From: Sordaria brevicollis | Taxonomy: Eukaryota; Ascomycota; Sordariomycetes; Sordariales; Sordariaceae | Length of the DNA stretch: 64,000 nucleotides | Assembly (NCBI GenBank): GCA_033439795.1 | Contig: JAUTDP010000015.1 | Location: 1,178,001-1,242,000 of the forward strand | Direction: 5' to 3' | Part shown: piece by piece, positions 36,781-48,106 of the stretch | How the letters are laid out: the number at the start of each line of letters is the position of its first letter | Numbering within the stretch: position 1 is the first letter of the stretch | Position numbers and translations under genes: made by a program | Notes under the pieces: generated by a model | The model's database searches: none | The model's input: only the letters and a program-made list of their open reading frames with translations | What the model was told of the DNA's origin: nothing

Positions 36781-39103
36781 GGATAGGATAAGGAAAATCC
36801 GAATAACGTATAAATATCGATAAATACTTTAAAATTATATATTAATATATTTAAGTTAATTATTAGCGTATTTATTAATATATCCTTTTATAATAAAGAT
36901 TTCGGCGTATATATAATTAAATTAAATAAATAAATAATATAAATTATATACCCGAAAAACCTTTACGATAATTATCCCTATAATTTACTTATTTATAATA
37001 TTAGGATTGAGGAATTTACTTTAGATAAAATTCTTTATAAGAAAGGTAAATATCTTAAAATAAAATATATTATAAAAAAATCGTAATTTATAATAAAATT
37101 CCGTTTTTTATTATTTAATATATTTAATCCGGTTAAGCCCGTAAGTATTTAATTTAATTAAAGGCTAAAAGTAGCGAAAAATGAAATTAATAAAATTAAA
37201 TTTAATATAAAAGAAGGCCGGAATAAATATTATTTACTATTTTTAATTATATATAAATTATACTTCTAATTAAATAAATATAATTTTATAAATAAATAAA
37301 ATCGTTCTTTAATTGCTGTAAATTAGGAATAGTTTATTGCTAAATTACTATAATTCTATTTTTAATAAATTAAGAAATAATTTATTGTAAAGATAGTAAA
37401 TATTAATTAATTCCCTTTCGTTTTCGTTAATAGTAAGGGTTTAAAGGATATAATTTTTATATATCCGGTATCGGCGCTTATTAAGGAAGGGGAAAATAAA
37501 AATGATATCCTATTCGGAAATAACGGGGAATAAGGATCGTAACCTTTTAATAATAAACGAATAAATAATAAAGGGAAATATAAATGGTATTAAAATAAGC
37601 GAAGGAATAATTTAATTAATCCTAAATAAAATAATAAATCGGAATTAGTTTAATCGAAATAAGTCGTATATATCCGGGCTATTTATAAATAAATATATAG
37701 TAAAATTATATATTATATTATATTTATTAATACCTAAATTTTATATAATATCGAAATAATTATAATTATTATAAATTATAATAAAATTTGGATTAAATAT
37801 AATACGTTTAAAATTATATTAAAAAAATTAATTTAAATATTATATGGAAAGCGGAAATTAGAATACTAACCTTAATAATTTCCGTAAGAACTTTAATAGC
37901 GTCGTTAATCCTACTACAGGAAGTATATATACTAAATTTAAATATAGTATTTTATATACGCCTCCTAATACTATTCGTACGTAAATATAGATTTAAAATT
38001 TACGGAAAGAAATCCGTAGTACGTAGGGCGTAAATATTTATAATAATATTAAATATTATAATAATATAGGCTAAAATATACTCCTTTTAATCGGATCGGA
38101 TTTAATAAACTTTTTAACGGGAATGCTAATAAATTATTAAAAATATGAAGAATAAATATAATACGGGAACCCAAAATTCTATTATTAATATATTTTATTG
38201 AATTATATTTAAAATTTATTAAATATTATATTAATTTTTAATATTATAAAACGTATTGCCTCTAAATATGGAACGAACGTTTAATTCGGCGAAAAATAAG
38301 AAAATAATTAAACCGTCTTAACGAAATTCGTTTTTAATAATATCCTCCGCTAATTAATTAAATATTATAATCTCTATTAAAATATTTAATTAATATTATT
38401 ATTAAATTTAATTACGAAATTTCCGTATAAAAGAAGTAAATTCTTAATTAATAATTTTAATTTTATATAAATAAAATTCGCCTTTAAATTAAATAAATAT
38501 ATTTTAACGTTGTAAAGTATTTCGAACGTTTTTATCCTTAAAAGTATTAATAAATTATATAATATAAACCCTTAATTTCTAATTATCGGATCGGTTTATT
38601 TTAATCTAATTGTAAAGGAATTATTATATAGAATTATAATATTTCTTCCAAAATTTTTAAGTTTCGGAAATAAAATATTATTCAAAATCGGGTAATAAAG
38701 GGGTAAGTATACGAAATTCGGGCGGTATACCCTAATTCCGATAATTCGTTAACAAATTGGGAAAAATTACAATATTTATATATATTCTTTAGGGGTTAAT
38801 TAATATTAGTATTAAAAGATTAAGAGGATTAATTGGGGGCAAAATTAATTTAGATATTAAATTGGGCGAATTGGGGACGAATATAAAGCGATAATCGGAG
38901 AGCGGTAGAAGGTCCGATTCCTAAAACGATATTTCGATTTAATTAAAATCCGAATCTAGTATTATAAATATTATTCTAATAAAAGTAGTATTTTAATAGC
39001 GTTATAATAATATATATATTAATGGCCGATATTATTCTAATAGTAGTAAAATTTAGCGTTATTCTGATTAGAGTAAAATTTTATATTACTTTGCCGTGTA
39101 CAA

Positions 39104-39122
39104 CTAAAACGCGCAAAACCCG
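39104..39122 (-). repeat. Right 19-bp terminal inverted repeat
   Basis: CTAAAACGCGCAAAACCCG; perfect complement of 21265-21283. GC-rich, non-RIPed DNA starts immediately to the right. Confidence 0.7.
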
Positions 39123-41657
39123 CTCAGACCTGCTACTACAGAAAAGGGGGGGTGGGGTTTCGGAGGTGCGGGTCTGTGCTAAGACTAGTTTTTAACGGAT
39201 TTCGGCGGTCCGGGGACGAAGAGCGAAACCGGTGGGGACCTTCTAGCAGCCGGTGTCAGGCCAAAGACGAACAAAATGCGGGGAAATTGAGGCCCACTGT
39301 TCGCTAGCGTTAGAGGCGGGTCCGCTATAAATTAGCGCGGACGAGATCTCCGCAGATGTCCCGGTCTGAGCAGCGTCTGACTCTGGGGAAGGACGGGAAC
39401 CACGGTGATGGGAGATTGCAACGTTCATCATCGACAGTTCCTTCCATCTCAACTCTCTTCCAATATCGACGACGAACCCAGGCTTTGGAACGAGGCCTTT
39501 CGATGATCTCGCTGCTGCAAATCGGATACCATGGACTCCAACCAGCATGACTGCATTCCTTGAGAAGCGAAACGCATTGTCATGGCGCAGCATCATGTAT
39601 TCCTTGCTTGTCCTACCATACCCTCAACGCTTGGTGCTGAGACAAGGACGGCACCTTCTCTCGTGGTCAACTCTAGGCAGGCATTCCTTCCCTTCCTTCC
39701 TTCGAAAGCTCTTTCTCATCGCGTGGCTTCCTAATCAGAGTCGCTTGTTCAGCCCAAAGATGGCAGGCGCCGCACTGGCACAGACACACACCCAGACCTG
39801 CCGTCACGAATCTTGTGGCTTGGCTAGTGTAGACCGGACACTGCACTCTCACTCAGACACCGGGGCCGCTGCCTCATGGCGGTGAAACGTGCGACTGCAA
39901 AACACGATCGATCACTTTGTTGCTTTTCCCTTTTTCAGCTCGAGACATGCGGGAAAAAGAAATGAGGACGGCAGATCGACGACAACTTCTTCAACCATGG
40001 CCAAGCACCGAACTCTCCAGTCTTGTCTTCCCCGGGATTCCCGTGTTACACAGCTTGTCCTTATCGTCGTCATCTTTCTCAGCATTCATCCAAGAGCAAT
40101 GTCGGATGACAGAGCGCCCAGCATCCGAGCCTCATGAGGTGTGTGTGTGGTACACCGTGATTCATCTCCCATCTTGCTTTTCCATTGTTTTCGTCCTGGA
40201 GCACACTGGACAGTAGTATACTGTACCCAATTCCCACAACACCTATTTGGATCAAGTGATATCGATATATAACCCACATCAAACTTGGAGCCACCCCGCA
40301 AACTTCAATGACCGGTACAGCCAGTCGCCGTGACCGTAGCTAAGGATTCATTGACATCGACTTTCAGGGGCCCGGTCCGCCATATACAATTCTGGACGCC
40401 CTGTCCGCTTCCGCATCCCCAACTTGGAATTGGGAACCGCAAACAAGTTTAACCGGTAGCGGGTTTCCTTCCTACATGCATCACCATCCAACAACTCGGG
40501 TTCGCGATTCGTTAGTCATGCGCAGACACACAGACGCAACCCATTCCTTCACTTCACCATGGGCGCCTTCGACTGCGCTCCAACCAGTGGCATTCCCGAG
40601 TCCCGGTCCCTACTCCTACCTCAAAACGTGCGGACCCTCAGCCTAAAGTGGTCGAGTGGCGTTCTAGAAGCTGGGCAGCTGGGTGGTCAGACCGGCGACT
40701 TCTTTGCATCATGACCTGTCCTCACTCGGGTATAGCCTCACATAACTCAACTCCAGGGAGATGGAACCTCTCAGGGGTGTGACCAAAGGAACAGGGGACA
40801 AGGGGCTTGTTTATCTTGAACAAGGCATGGTTCTCCAGGTCTCCATGTGGCCGCCAAGCACCTACGCTTTGACATAGCGAACTTGAGAACGTCTCGCTCT
40901 GTAACGAGATTGCTTAGATGGCTTCCCCAGTTGATCATATACTCGGTACGCCGGACACTGCTACAGTCAGCGTTCCACCGCAGCATCTCGCACATGGTCT
41001 GCATCCTCATCTTTAACCGACTGTCTGCTCTTAATTCGAGCCCTTTCCGTCTGTGTTCCAGGGTTCAGCTTTCCTTTATCCCTTCCTTTTCTTTCTTTCT
41101 TCTTGGGGCGGCACAAGATTTTGTTGATACGGGATCGTGGTTTCTGAACAGTACCTAGTCATGAACGGAATCATCCAAGACTAGGTCAAGCGCAAGAAAG
41201 AGATGCCAGTGACATTACGATGTTTTGAAAACAACCGTCGGCTTCCGCTTTTCGCTTTTCGATCCCTTGCGGACGGCAACTCCAAAAAAATTCACTCGGC
41301 TGCGAGAACCATTCACCCAACGACCCGTCTGTCTGGTTCCACAGACCACTCTCAACTCCACTTCCCTAGGTTCCAATTCACACGCCGGCGTCCTGACTGT
41401 TTCCTTCACCCGTGGGTGATGTCTCTGCCCGTTGACCAGTTAACCGCTTCTCATATCCAACATTGACTGGACAATTTGGACCTGACTTTGCATGCGGGCT
41501 TTTGGACGTTCGACAGGTCAATCTTCGCCGGGTACCTGTTCCAGACCTCAACCCTACTCGACTTTTGGCCATCGAAATTAATATCTTTCCACGAACTCGA
41601 CATAGCAACCAAAAAGCCTGAAAGTATCGCACCACGACTACAAGAATTACTGCCACG
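39123..41657. other. 2.5-kb non-coding stretch upstream of the GPCR gene
   Basis: Normal base composition with many short overlapping frames on both strands (the longest about 117 codons at 39243-39596 minus and 39547-39885 plus). None has a domain, signal peptide or convincing codon pattern. It probably holds the promoter and long 5' leader of the GPCR gene; long leaders are common for Neurospora regulatory genes. I see no RNA gene here. Confidence 0.5.
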
Positions 41658-43437
41658 ATGGTCCTCACCGCGGAGGACACCGAGTCGGTGGTCGTCATCG
41701 AGCGGGTCTGCTCGATCCTGTCGCTTTTGGGTGGCCTCTTCGTCATTGTTAGCTTCTTGGTTTCCGACGCTTTTCGCCAGCGTGCCATCAACCGCATGGT
41801 GTTCTTTGCCACGTTTGGAAATATCCTGACCAATGTGGCTACGCTGATGACAACCTCGTTTACCGAAGCTACCAACTCGTTTGGATGTCAACTGCAGGGG
41901 TTTCTGATTCAGGTGTGAGTATTGACTGGCCTTATCCAACCCTGCCAGATATTATGGACAAGATTTTCGTTCTCTACCTTCAAGAGCAGCCGGAAACAAT
42001 GTTGCTAACATTATTCAACAACAGCTTCATGCAGGGAGATGCTTTCTGGGCTCTAGCAATGGCTATCAACGTCTACCTCACCTTCTACCACAAGTTCGAC
42101 GGAAGAGCGCTGAGGAGGATAGAGATTCCGTACTTCGTCTTCTGCTACGGCGTTCCATTCATTACCGGATTCACTTTTATCTTCGTCAGGAGATACGGCG
42201 AGAGACCTTACGGCAATGCGATCCTCTGGTGCTGGCTCAGCAAGAAGTGGGAGGTCTACCGCATTGCTACCTTTTATGCGCCCGTCTGGTCTGTATCTCT
42301 CATCTCGCTTTTAAAAAGGTCACTGACACTGACATATGCTCCCATAGGCTCTGCATCATCGTCGCCACCTTCATCTACATTCGTGCCGGCCGTGACATCT
42401 ACAAGAAGCGCCAAGTCATGAACAAGCTCGGCTCTGGTGGCTCCGGAGGTGACACCCTCGTCGACATGTTTGCTCCCGCTTACAACTACAAGACCACCAA
42501 AGTCACCCAAACGACCGAGATCATTTCCCCTCCCTCGACCGCCAACGGCTACGGCGCCAACAAGGACATTCCTTTTCCACATACTCCAATCCGCTCAGCC
42601 GACGACGCCGCCAAAGCCCGCGCGCAGTGTTCCGTAACCGTGACCATTTCCGCCGATCCTTCGAATAACAACAAGCGGCATTCCCAACCCAACGACGACC
42701 GTCCCCACAGCGACGGCAGCGGTGGTGGTGGCATAACCGGCACAACGACCAACACCACCACCAACGAGCGCACCATCGTGCACATCTCAGCCGGCAACAA
42801 CCCCGACCTGCCCTCCACAGGAACAGCCGCCAACTTGCAAGCCCAAGCCCAGCGCCGCCGCGTTCACGAAGCGCACAACGCCGTTTGGTCCTACACCAAG
42901 TGCGCCATTCTCTTCTTTTCCGTGCTCCTCATCACATGGATCCCTTCCTCCGGAAACCGTGTCTACAGCATCCTGAACGCCGGCGAGATCTCCAAGCCTT
43001 TATTCTTCGCCAGCGCTTTCGTCTTGCCGCTTCAGGGGTTCTGGAACGCGGTTATCTACGTAGTCACGTCGTGGGCGGCGTGCAAGGAACTTGGGTCTAT
43101 GATGGCCGAGTGTTGCACGGTGATAAAATATAGATGCGCTTGCTGTTTGGGCAGGAGGAAGAGGAGGAATAACATGGGAGAAGATGATGATGAGGATGGA
43201 ATTATCCTGGGAAGCAGGATAATGATGCCTGGACGCTTTAGGGGTGGTGGTGGTCATGGTGATAAGAATGGTAGGAGGTCGGGAGGTGGAGGAGGAGGTG
43301 GTGAATCGATGGGTAGTAGTAATAGTTGGGCGGCGACGATGGCGAGAGCGAAAGCGCAGGAGATGGAGATTGATACGGCTAGTATGGAGGATTTGACGGC
43401 GAATGGGGCGAGGATGGAGAGGGTTTCTCCTGTTTGA
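41658..43437 (+). CDS. gpr-3: cAMP-receptor-like G-protein-coupled receptor
   Basis: Three exons join in frame: 41658-41914, 42025-42288 and 42348-43437 (536 residues). Intron 1 has GTGAGT and a GCTAACA branch site before CAACAG; intron 2 (59 bp) runs GTCTGT to CATAG. The product has seven hydrophobic segments: near residues 14-36 and 42-62, three more by residue 185, then TM6 about 353-375 and TM7 about 390-416. The third cytoplasmic loop is very long (about 155 residues, Ser/Thr/Asn/Gly-rich) and the C-tail is Gly-rich. Phrases such as GFLIQVFMQGDAFWALAMAI and GFWNAVIYVVTSW fit the fungal Dictyostelium-cAR-like class, which signals through heterotrimeric G proteins, probably for nutrient sensing. 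The symbol rests on class and remembered synteny with ndvB; another gpr paralogue is possible. Confidence 0.82.
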
Positions 43438-43681
43438 GGTCCACGCCGCCTCATTGAGGAGGGAACTGAAGGGAAAAGGGAACAAAGGGGCAAAAAGTCG
43501 GTCGCTTGTGTTGTTCCATTGCTGTTAGGGGATGGATCATTGTCCATTACCCTAGGGACGGACGATAATGGATGGTGTCTCATGAACGAAGGTGTACATA
43601 TTGTGCATTATAACGTTGGGAGTTTGGGGGTTGTGGCTTTGCGCTTGCTTTGCTCCCTGGAGCTTTCATTTGGCTGGGCGG
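43438..43681. other. 3' flank of the GPCR gene
   Basis: Short non-coding stretch after the GPCR stop codon, presumably 3' UTR; nothing distinctive is seen. Confidence 0.4.
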
Positions 43682-43689
43682 TTGAGGTT
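43682..43689. repeat. 8-bp target-site duplication of MITE (left)
   Basis: TTGAGGTT directly precedes the inverted repeat and is repeated exactly at 44148-44155. Confidence 0.88.
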
Positions 43690-44147
43690 GGGTAAAACTA
43701 CCAGCACATCCCCCCAAGTCTAGAGGCACATCCCCTCCATATAAAACCCCAACCCTAATAGCCCATGGCAGCCTATAATACCTGCATGTAAGATTCCCTG
43801 TTTTCCCCGCCAAAACCCTGTACCCTACAAGTACGGACCATTTCATGAAACAAAACACCGTAATAATTTTTTAACTTCCGAAATACAATAATCTACGCAC
43901 AGCCCGCAATATCGCTTCGAACGTAAATACTACGTACTTCGCGGGGGAAGAGATAAGCCGTACGGGTAGGGTAACCGAATTACCTTAGAAAAATCGCCAT
44001 TTTGGAATAGCGATTAAAAATTCGAAATTTTAAGGAGGGAGAGTAACGGTAAGAAACGGTAATTTACCATTTAAGACGTAACCCAGCTGCCAGATGGGGT
44101 ATGGGATGTGCTTGTAGATTTGGGGGGATGTGCTGGTAGTTTTACCC
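43690..44147. mobile_element. 458-bp non-autonomous DNA transposon (MITE, hAT-type duplication)
   Basis: The ends are a perfect 28-bp inverted repeat (GGGTAAAACTACCAGCACAT at 43690 and its complement ending at 44147). Similarity continues to about 48 bp with three or four mismatches (through GCACATCCC). Flanking 8-bp TTGAGGTT duplications are intact. There is no open frame of note, and the middle (about 43860-44085) is AT-rich and looks partly RIPed, implying other copies in the genome. Eight-base duplications are typical of hAT elements, though the terminal GGGTAAAAC lacks the usual CAGGG-like start, so the superfamily is uncertain. Confidence 0.85.
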
Positions 44148-44155
44148 TTGAGGTT
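44148..44155. repeat. 8-bp target-site duplication of MITE (right)
   Basis: TTGAGGTT, exact copy of 43682-43689. Confidence 0.88.
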
Positions 44156-47100
44156 TCCTTTTGTGGGTTGTTTGCTATCAGCGTCTAGCGGGCGGATATC
44201 GTCTTCTTGTTATGATACCCCATATACAATCGTTCAAATAAAAGCACTATATGTTTCAATGAAATGGAGCCAGCTGTTGATGGAATGAGTACCTAAGTGG
44301 AGATCGGATTACTTTCAGGATGTCTTTGGTCGATCGATCTGGTGGTTGCTACCTGTCTACCTTGGACAGCCAATCCATCACCGGCAATAGAACGCGGTCC
44401 TATTTTTGTTACAGAACAAACCATGGTGCACATTGCACGAAAAGCCAGATGTGAACAAGTCATCTCCTGGCAAATTTTTGACCAGAAAATGGGAACGTCA
44501 AAAGGTACTGTGAGTGAAGACTTTGCTTCTGCTTGTAAGAGAAGTTGTTGGAGACGGCATCGATCAAAAGAGGAAGGAAAGGAAAGGAAAAGAGTTTTGA
44601 GGGTCGAGGGTGTAGGTGTGTTCTAGATCGGTTTCTCATAGATTGTTAGACTGATCGTGTAACCGGCTTCCTGCACAACATCTACCCACTTGGTGGAGGC
44701 GTTTCTCCTTTTGATATCGAGTACGTACTCGAGCATCTCCTGTTTGTGGTATTGGGTATGGTAAGAAGCTGCTGTTGTCCAACTTCCTGGGCTTGGTGAT
44801 AGGACGTCCACTTGGACACTATACATGTTTCGCGTGAAGATTGATCTAAAGCCTCAATAAACACAGCAGTGGATATTCACGAGGCCCAAGTTTCACGAAA
44901 AATGCAGGCCTGCCTGATTTCTCGTTGCCTCCGTGGTGGATAACCTGCTTGTCCGTCCACTAGACGAGTAGAAAACTAACACAACAGTACAAAGGTCAAC
45001 GAGATGTATGTAGTTCGAGGTTGGGCACATGTCTCCTCGTGTTGGCCCAGTCCAGTGGACGTTGCGTCCGGTTACGGGCCCCGAGTAACACAGTGACATG
45101 AACCCGAGGCTCACTACGATGGAACTGTGTGGCGCATCCACCTTTCATGAAACATTTCCACTTACCAGGCGGGCGGGAGACCGACATTCGGGGGTCAAGA
45201 TGGCGCATCTCGTCGGCTGGTGTCGTTGGTGGGACAGGCTGTGCTTGATATTCGTGGCGTTGACGGAGCGGAAGCAGGTGAGGTTGGGCAATCACGGCAG
45301 TTGACGATGGCTTCAAGTGGGCAGAGGCATCCGCTGTTGATGTGGTCTTGAAGTGTTCGATGGACCAAATGACATCTTTTGTAGCTTCCGGGTTTTCGAG
45401 ATCTGGGCCGTCCTTTTTTTTTTTTTTTTTTTTTTTTTTCTGAATCATTTTCTTCAACTCGTCGGGTTAAAGAAGTTGAGCTGACCCTGAACAGCATAAC
45501 AATCCATCCGAAAGGAGGCTTAAGGATCGAAGAGACTGGGGAACGGTACGTACCATGCAGCCGGGCATACCGGACAGTGTCAGATTTCTGGATGAGAGTT
45601 CATTACATCTTGTTATACCCATGTCATTGGCGATGGATCAGTTCAAAGAATGGGATTCTTCCGGGGATCCGTCCGGGGCCAAGTCCCGAAAGTGACGGGG
45701 ATTGAAGACCCACCCGGCCCGAGATCCGACGCCAGGTGGGTCCAAATGCGGACTTGATCGACGCCTTGTGGGCCGGGCTCACCTCGGTCAGCCCCAGACA
45801 GAAGAGCTCCATCAACAGGGACAACGTCAACAGAACATTTCCATCGGGTACTGTTGTGTGTTCTGTAATCTTCCAAGTGTCGTCTCCTGTCTCCAAGAAG
45901 TCCAGAGCGCCGATAGCCGGTGACAAGTCAGAATCGTGAACAGGCTGTTTTGATGTCCAGGATGTTGATCGAACCGGTGGCTGGAATTATAGCCCAGGCG
46001 TCTTGGAACGGCCCATGAGCTTGACAGAGACTTGATGATTGGAACGGAACTGAGCCGGTCAGCTGTAAAAGGCATGCTGATGAACGCTTTGAAGCCCGAA
46101 TGTGATGCAAAATGGTTGATGGGTGTCCGATGCCGCTGGTTTCGGGCTTCCCCTGATGAGAAATCATGCCCGGTTCAAAGCGCGAATGAAGCTGACCTGT
46201 TCAAGAAATATCCAACTGCCGCAACCCCCGCAGATGCAGGCAGGAATCTCGAACATTTCGCAATCTTTGCGATTGGTGGACTGTGCATTGAGCATCATGG
46301 TCTCGTGATGTCAGTGTCAACACGAAGTCTGAGGGCCCTGGAGGTTGAATCTCGAGGTCTGTGAGAAAAATAGATGAGACATGACACAAGGGCCCGAAGT
46401 AATCACTGAGCTCATCTTGGAGAGACTAAGACTCATTGAGAAAGACGAAGCTGAAATGAAGAGTCAGAGAGGATTCAAAAATTGAGCACTTCTGTCAAGG
46501 CAAAATCGGAATCCGTTGTCGCTTCCGAGTCCTCTGAACTGTCTCACAGATGTGGCTGACACAGAATGTTCGGCCAAGCTTCCATTGCGCCTGCCGTTGG
46601 GCTGAAGTGCTGCTGAATATCCCCAGGAAAGAACAACGACTGGCCAAGCCTGCAGAGGAAGTCTCTTCAAATCATCTGACGAGCTTTTGTTTCCATTTCT
46701 GCGACAAACGGCAAGAACGGAAGTTGGGAATAGCATTGGGAAGTGGTGGACGGATGCATCTGTTTCCCTGCTGAGTTAAGTTGCAATGCCTAAAGGTGGT
46801 ATGTTGAAAGGGAAAAGGCTTTGATCAAGTGTATGTCTTCCATAACCTGTTCAGTGCGCAGTCCATCCCTCTGCTACTCGTCGTTGTCGGAATAGCTTCA
46901 AAACGAACAAGACATTGCGGTTCCTCAATCCACGAACTTGTGGGGGTTGCTCTTGCCCTGAAAGAACAAAGGTGCCGAACGCGGGGGGGTTGGGCCGGTG
47001 GAAGTGGAGTAAGACAGGGGTCGAATTTGGAACTGGGGAAAGACCCACCCACCCACACTGCGGGGCACACCTGCCCTGTAAAAAGCAACTGCAACGCAAA

Positions 47101-48106
47101 ATCCGACTGCAACTTCAGTTTTTGATCTTGACATTTCACAAGTCACGGTTCTTCAATTTCAGGCATCAGAGTCACGGTCACGACGACATCAGCCGTGACA
47201 GGAATGAGTCGCCAAAGAACATATTTATGAGTCTTGAGCTTTCATCAACAGGAGAACGGCCTTTTGCACACTGTCGCAACCCTCGAGTTACCTTCTCTTC
47301 GTTCTGCCCGTAGGGGCCTCCCCATTTCCTGTGCCGCCTGTATTGTCGTCGACGGCTCGTTGAGGCACAGCAAACACCAACCACACCGGGAAGTCCGTTG
47401 GAAACACTTTGGAAGCAGGTTCAAGTTCTCGGCATCAAGACCAAGCGGCCCAAACCATGATCGAGGTATCACGCAATGCTACCTACTGTACACACATCCC
47501 GCCCAAGTGGGAATTTGGAAGCTGTCAACACCAAGCGGTGAGCTCGTTTATGCACTCCATCTATTCTCCCGGATGACGCCCCTGCAGGATCACGTCAAGG
47601 TGCCTGTTTTACTTTTGGCGAATATTCACAGACAGGCCCAAGAGAGTTGAATTGGTCAGCTGACGGTTCAAAAAATGAGGTCCGATTCGGAATCCAGGTC
47701 TGGCGGAAGTGGGATTCTCAACATTGAGGTTGGGCTCGGATACGGTTTCCGTTGTCGTCGAGTTCGATCAAGTTCTCAACGGTCAGTGGATAGTCTCCCT
47801 GCTTGGTTTTCTATGCTAGCTTCTTGGCTTGGGGTACAATGCTGGTGTACATGTCAATCATGGGGTCTTGCTGTTGAACCCTTGACGATATCTCATCCAT
47901 GGCTGCTGGCCTTAAAAAGTCACGGAAGCCACCAAAGATGACCTCAAATTCCGCAGTTCATATCTCCTCCTACCATTATCCTTTTGCTTTGTCCATCATT
48001 GATCCCTCTGTGACATCTCAGCACAGAGTGTCCCAAGCCCTGGTCACATCACCTTCCTTCTCTTCCATCCTCTCACCCTCACACCTTCACCACATTCGCA
48101 GCCAAG
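44156..48106. other. 4-kb stretch with no supported gene
   Basis: Many short overlapping frames lie on both strands, the longest about 153 codons, none with a domain, signal peptide or intron-joined continuation that I could build. A 67-codon minus frame at 44623-44826 has fairly protein-like composition but no recognised family. A 26-base T run lies at 45414-45439. The last few hundred bases are presumably the ndvB promoter; no specific site is claimed. A spliced gene with short exons could have been missed. Confidence 0.4.
45414..45439. repeat. Homopolymer run of 26 T
   Basis: An uninterrupted T tract in normal-GC DNA. It could be the poly(A) footprint of a retroposed transcript on the minus strand or a simple slippage tract; no matching retrogene is seen beside it. 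Confidence 0.8.

Larger units (their letters stand above)
1173..39122. repeat. 38-kb RIP-mutated, AT-rich repeat block
   Basis: Almost the whole interval is depleted of CA and TG and enriched in TA, with many TAA/TAG-interrupted frames but retained CpG. This is the pattern left by repeat-induced point mutation of duplicated DNA in Neurospora and relatives. Normal composition resumes sharply near 1172 and 39122 and in a short island near 21076-21264. Such DNA is expected to carry cytosine methylation and H3K9me3 in Neurospora; that is inferred, not visible. The contents are the separate elements listed below. Confidence 0.95.
21265..39122. mobile_element. Candidate 17.9-kb unclassified TIR-bounded element, RIPed
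   Basis: A perfect 19-bp inverted repeat (CGGGTTTTGCGCGTTTTAG at 21265-21283; its complement at 39104-39122) sits at both transitions between normal and RIPed DNA. It extends about five more bases inward if RIP changes are allowed, and TCT/AGA match a few bases outward. The interior shows no LTRs or LINE/gypsy polymerase motifs that I could find. It has minus-strand frames of unknown family at 22.4-22.8, 29.7-30.0, 31.9-32.7 and 36.0-36.8 kb. No target duplication was found at the ends. It could be a large DNA transposon, a Starship-like or other cargo element, or a composite of several repeats. Confidence 0.5.

Noticed and set aside
1173..39122. Centromere or mitochondrial-insert explanation for the AT-rich block
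   Set aside because: Defined transposons with target duplications and RIP-type changes explain about half the block directly; no mitochondrial genes or satellite array seen. Centromeric location cannot be excluded but is not supported.
39243..39596. 117-codon minus-strand ORF and overlapping plus ORFs (39356-39885)
   Set aside because: Mutually overlapping frames without domains, next to the RIP boundary; probably chance frames in the GPCR upstream region.
44623..44826. 67-codon minus-strand ORF with natural-looking composition
   Set aside because: No recognised family, no neighbouring exon and no transcript evidence; left uncalled.
44996..45457. 153-codon minus-strand ORF with poly-Lys near its N-terminus
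   Set aside because: The poly-Lys comes from the 26-base T run; the rest has no domain.
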